Assembly: GCA_015179045.1 (NCBI GenBank)
Contig: WHUZ01000036.1
Location: forward strand, 248,001-312,000
Direction: 5' to 3'
Source of the DNA: Kalaharituber pfeilii
Taxonomy: Eukaryota > Ascomycota > Pezizomycetes > Pezizales > Pezizaceae
Length of the DNA stretch: 64,000 nucleotides
Shown here: piece by piece, positions 60,651 through 64,000 of the stretch
Position numbering within the stretch: the first letter of the stretch is position 1
Layout: each line of letters starts with the position of its first letter
Position numbers and translations under genes: made by a program
Notes under the pieces: model-generated
Databases searched by the model: none
The model's input: the letters and a program-made list of their open reading frames with translations, nothing else
Told to the model about the DNA's origin: nothing

Positions 60651-60783
60651 TCTTTTTTTTTTTTCTTTTTTTGTCACGTGACCCCGCAATTTTTTTTTTT
60701 TTTTTTTTTTCACATGACCCCGCGTGCAGCTTTTCGCCATGGCAGGGCACGTGACCCCGCATGCGGCTATTCGCCATGGCAGG
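60651..60783 (-). mobile_element. tail-2 insertion containing a second tail-2 insertion
   Basis: Outer element: poly(T) and inverted tail-2, flanked by the perfect 15-bp duplication ACCTCTTACCCATTC (60636-60650 and 60784-60798). Inner element 60689-60748 is another complete poly(T)+tail-2, flanked by the perfect 13-bp duplication ACGTGACCCCGCA (60676-60688 and 60749-60761), i.e. inserted into the outer tail. Confidence 0.93.
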
Positions 60784-60798
60784 ACCTCTTACCCATTC

Positions 60799-61313
60799 CG
60801 TCGTCGTCACCACAATGTGAAGAAAGGAGTTCACCCAAGTATAGGCCAATGAAGGTAGATATGCATCAAGATCTAATAAGGTATATAAGTTAAGGTAAGC
60901 TTTAACTCAATACATCGGCAAAAAAAATTGTTCGCATCCTAAGGTGTTATATGCATCAGACGCACTAACACATCGATACGTCAACCACCCATTCCAGTGA
61001 CAGAACTTTTTCCGACTCTGCGTCTGGACGACTTTCCAAGTCAGCTGTCCTCCTCAACATTGAGTATTTTCTCTGGCGTCGAGAATTTGGCTCTTTTTTA
61101 ATCATGTATCCTCAACTATGGCCTGATATTCACTGCATTCTCAACCACGGCCTGGTATCCACTGCATTATTAACTTATTGCACAGATTTCATTCTACCGC
61201 GCCATAATATCATGTTTGACAATCGATTGTTTATTTATTAATAACTAGCTATGCCAGTCTATATACAGGTGCCCTTTCATCATTCCACCATTCCGTGCCA
61301 TCATCTGTCATAC
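60799..61313. other. no gene seen
   Basis: About 515 bp. It contains a short direct repeat of CTCAACTATGGCCTGATATTC / CTCAACCACGGCCTGGTATCC (61,111-61,165). No ORF or element recognised. Confidence 0.5.
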
Positions 61314-61315
61314 TA

Positions 61316-62170
61316 CTGTAGTTCACCACTTTCCCGGACACCCCACTTTCCCGGACACATTTACCACCAAAACTGCGCAAACTCCGCACTCAATATCTCA
61401 ACAACCACAACAGCATTTGTGAATGCGCTTTGTGTAGCTATTAGACAAAGTGTAATTCTTGCTATCTAGCACTTTTTCTTCATCAAAAATTGTGGGTGCA
61501 AAGGGATTATGGCTTGTCGCATTTTTGTTGGAAGGCTTGGCATTTATTTGTATGGGATCTCCATACAAAACGTTCATAAGACTTGAATATAGTCCTACTC
61601 TTCAACGCTAATTACAATAGCTATGATAGTATATGTCAAGAATCACCTGAAGAGGTATAGTAAGGTGCTGCATTTAGTTTACTTTCATTTGTTGAATTGT
61701 AGAGTTGGTGTACAACTATCTACTTTTGGGTGTGTTTCTCATACAAATGGTTTCTATGGGAAATATGAATATTGTGAATAATTTCACAACCACTACAGGT
61801 ATTACCTAACTGCGTTGCTCATAGTTTCCAACTGAGTGATCCTATTGAATGTGAGTGTCTGAGTTTTTTTCACGAATTGATTGCATGTGTAGCATGCAGA
61901 ATTCGGGGGTGGTCACATTTGTATGGAGATCCCATACAAATAAATGCCAAGCCTTCCAACAAAAATGCGACAAGCCATAATCCCTTTGCACCCACAATTT
62001 TTGATGAAAAAAAGTGCTAGATAGCAAGAATTACACTTTGTCTAATAGCTATACAAAGCGCATTCACAAATACTGTTGTGGTTGTTGAGATATTGAGTGC
62101 GAAAGTTGCGCAGTTTTGGTGGTAAATGTGTCCGGGAAAGTGGGGTGTCCGGGAAAGTGGTGAACTACAG
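61316..62170. mobile_element. TA-flanked foldback element (855 bp)
   Basis: The same family as 29390-30259: CTGTAGTTCACCACTTTCCC ends, TA on both sides (61314-61315, 62171-62172) and ~250-bp inverted repeats. The first three paired end positions carry matched substitutions on both sides (GTAG..CTAC against GTGG..CCAC). No ORF. Confidence 0.93.
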
Positions 62171-62204
62171 TACTGCTCCTGCACATTCTCATCCTGGCGC
62201 AGAC

Positions 62205-62735
62205 TTTTTTTTTTTATTTTTTTTTTTATTTAATATCATTACTCGCGTGCCGCCCTAGGGGCTATGGCGAGATTAAGTACATGTTTAACGTAGGAAATAA
62301 TGAGTAAAGAAAAATAAATCGAATTGTCCTTGAAGTAGTGAAATAAGGTTGAACAACCATCCCCTTCCCTTGGCTTCCATCCGTCAGCCCGTTCTAGTAA
62401 TTCCGACCAAATGATCCTTGTCCTTGCTCTTGGGTAGTCGCATCAGTTCCCCCCCCCCCCCGGCCATTTCCTTTTCCACGTCCTGCATGTGTTGAGTATG
62501 TGTTCGGTGGTTTCCTCCTCCTCCCACACCACCGGCACTCGGGGCTATCTGCTTTACCGATGTCGAATTTCCACTTTCGTAGGCCTTTGCCCCCGAGGAT
62601 GCCTGCTAGTTCCGGATACTTTCTGTCCGAGCCTCGTGAGTGGTCTGTATGTTAGTTCCAGTCTGTTTCTTTCGGCGGCTCTCATGGATTTCGACATCTA
62701 TCTTATTCCTGCTTCGTTAACTAGCCGCGCAGAAG
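62205..62735 (-). mobile_element. tail-1 LINE, 5'-truncated, decayed
   Basis: T-rich start, hairpin (62242-62271), 3' UTR, then the complement of the ORF2 zinc-finger region with a run of 12 C (62,450-62,461) and frameshifts. The truncation point is near 62,735. Confidence 0.75.
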
Positions 62736-62739
62736 AGCG

Positions 62740-63503
62740 TGTACCTCAGAGCAGAATTTTGTAATTACTATTTAGAGACACTAAACAAATACTTGTTCTT
62801 CATGTTTAGCACCTCTGCTTGCTGAAATAAAGCATTCTCAAGGAATTATGGCGCAGTGAAATTTGTAGCAATGTCTTGGCATCTATTTGTATGGGAATCT
62901 CATACAATATTTCAGCGGACTGAACATACTACTCTTTTTCGGCACTATCTTACCAATGGCAATTGTCTTGTGATTAGAGGGCCTCCCCTAGCTATATATT
63001 GATTCACTTGATTTTATTCAGTCCATTTTGATATATTGCATAGTTGGCATGCTGATATATATTTTCAGGTGCTCTTCTGATACTATTCATATGCAATATT
63101 TCTATGAGAATGAAAATATTTTGAACAACTCAATGATTACTTCACGGATTATGTTGATACCATACATGTATATCTCCCTAGGGATAGGTTACCCAAATGA
63201 AATGTTTAACAATTTTTAATGAATTAATTCCAGGTGCAGTGGGTAAATTTCCATATCTGCAATTTTACCGCGAAAATATATGCCAACTTATGTGAAAATG
63301 TGCAGAGATATAATTCATTCATAACTACTGTTTTTTTTTCAAGTAGAGATGCAGGATCTCAAGAATGATGCTTGCTTTAAGCCTGCTAAAAGGCGCATAG
63401 AAAAGTAGGTTCTGTGCGTGGGGATATAAAGGTTTTCATTCGCTCAGTTTTGGTGGGAAAGTGCGTCGAATTGTGGTGTGCGTCGAGATGTGGTGAAACA
63501 CAG
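62740..63503. mobile_element. relic related to the foldback elements
   Basis: The right end GTGGTGAAACACAG (63,490-63,503) and TTTTGGTGGGAAAGTGCGTC resemble the end of the foldback family, and TGTCTTGGCATCTATTTGTA (62,872-62,891) resembles its inner part. No intact left end. An ORF of 63 codons at 63,028 has no recognised features. Confidence 0.45.
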
Positions 63504-63518
63504 TGATAACATAGCGAT

Positions 63519-63588
63519 TTTTTTTTTTTTTTTTTGTTTTTTTAATAATATCATTACTCATGTGCCGCCCTATGGGCTATGGCGAGGT
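63519..63588 (-). mobile_element. tail-1-only insertion
   Basis: T-rich stretch, AATAATATCATTA and the hairpin (63557-63586). The flanks ACATAGC(G/A)AT (63509-63518 and 63589-63598) form a 10-bp duplication with one mismatch. Confidence 0.85.
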
Positions 63589-63682
63589 ACATAGCAATCT
63601 GAAAATTACTACATGTCTGCATTATACAACATTGTTCATTGCTGTTCCTCTCGATTGAGTCTGTATATCGTTCCTAGCTTTG

Positions 63683-64000
63683 TTTTTTCTTTTTTTTCTT
63701 TTTTTTATATCAGTACTCGCATGCCGCCCTGTGGGCTATGGCGAGGTCTAGTTACAAATAAAGGGAAATAAAATGAAAAGGAAATATAAGGTAGAAAAAA
63801 AAAGCTGTAGAAATGTAAGCCTGAACCAGTTCCACCGTCCTAGCGTCATGCTCATGAATTAAACTGACTGCGTAGCCGCCGCTACCGTTGGAAGAGTGAT
63901 AAATAGTACCTGCACGTTTAGCGCTAGAATGGAACAGCAGAATGACTATGTTCCCATGGCCCTGAAGGAAAGAAAGATTTGCTGCTGTCGAGTGCTTCCC
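63683..64000 (-). mobile_element. tail-1 retroelement 3' end running off the window
   Basis: T/C-rich stretch, ATATCAGTA, hairpin (63716-63745) and then about 250 bp whose minus strand reads EHDARTVELVQAYISTA before a stop. Not clearly LINE ORF2; it could be the end of another retroelement gene that continues beyond the window. Confidence 0.5.

Overview
The window is eukaryotic, almost certainly from a filamentous fungus, most likely Ascomycota because its long retroelements are Tad1-like LINEs (endonuclease, reverse transcriptase and RNase H in one ORF2, followed by a CCHC-type C-terminus). I could not fix the species. I see no convincing host gene, tRNA, rRNA or CRISPR array. Nearly everything is a transposable element, a relic of one, or satellite DNA, as expected of heterochromatin or a TE island.

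Layout. 1-5,850: end of a Tad-like LINE, small MITEs, 5'-truncated retroelements and several insertions consisting only of a LINE 3' tail. 5,963-12,145: one hAT-type element (8-bp duplication CTATCATT on both sides) carrying an ORF1-only retroelement, a tail-only insertion and a 4-kb LTR element that encodes gag and protease but no polymerase. 12,150-14,480: gypsy-like gag/protease relic, a probable LTR and a LINE 3' fragment. 14,821-36,112: two homologous copies of a composite satellite block (unique head, ~57-bp repeats, a hAT element at the same site, 12-bp repeats). The first copy is split by a LINE (17,109-28,474) that itself holds a 6.3-kb TA-flanked DNA transposon, further LINE and hAT insertions, an ORF1-only element and a solo LTR. 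36,118-38,160: a long-inverted-repeat element. 38,201-46,101: a pogo-like element split by a nearly complete 7-kb LINE. 46,100-50,430: transposase relic and a further satellite array. 50,434-55,991: a copia element with LTRs that look identical. 56,000-64,000: satellite, MITEs, a second-family ORF1-only element and more LINE tails.

Two LINE 3'-end signals recur. Tail-1 (19 copies) is a ~30-nt hairpin whose stem pairs co-vary, followed by AGTAATGAT and poly(A). Tail-2 (14 copies) holds a CCCTGC/GCGGGG stem followed by TCACGTGA-like sequence and poly(A). Many insertions are little more than the tail and poly(A), flanked by 9-15-bp duplications. Two related families of short retroelements encode only an RRM-like ORF1 and share a 5' UTR, yet family A ends in tail-2 and family B in tail-1. 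They look like half-LINEs that parasitise two different LINE machineries and have exchanged tails. This is the best candidate here for an undescribed system.

Element boundaries rest on duplications and inverted repeats read directly from the sequence. Family names rest on motif recognition by eye, without searches.
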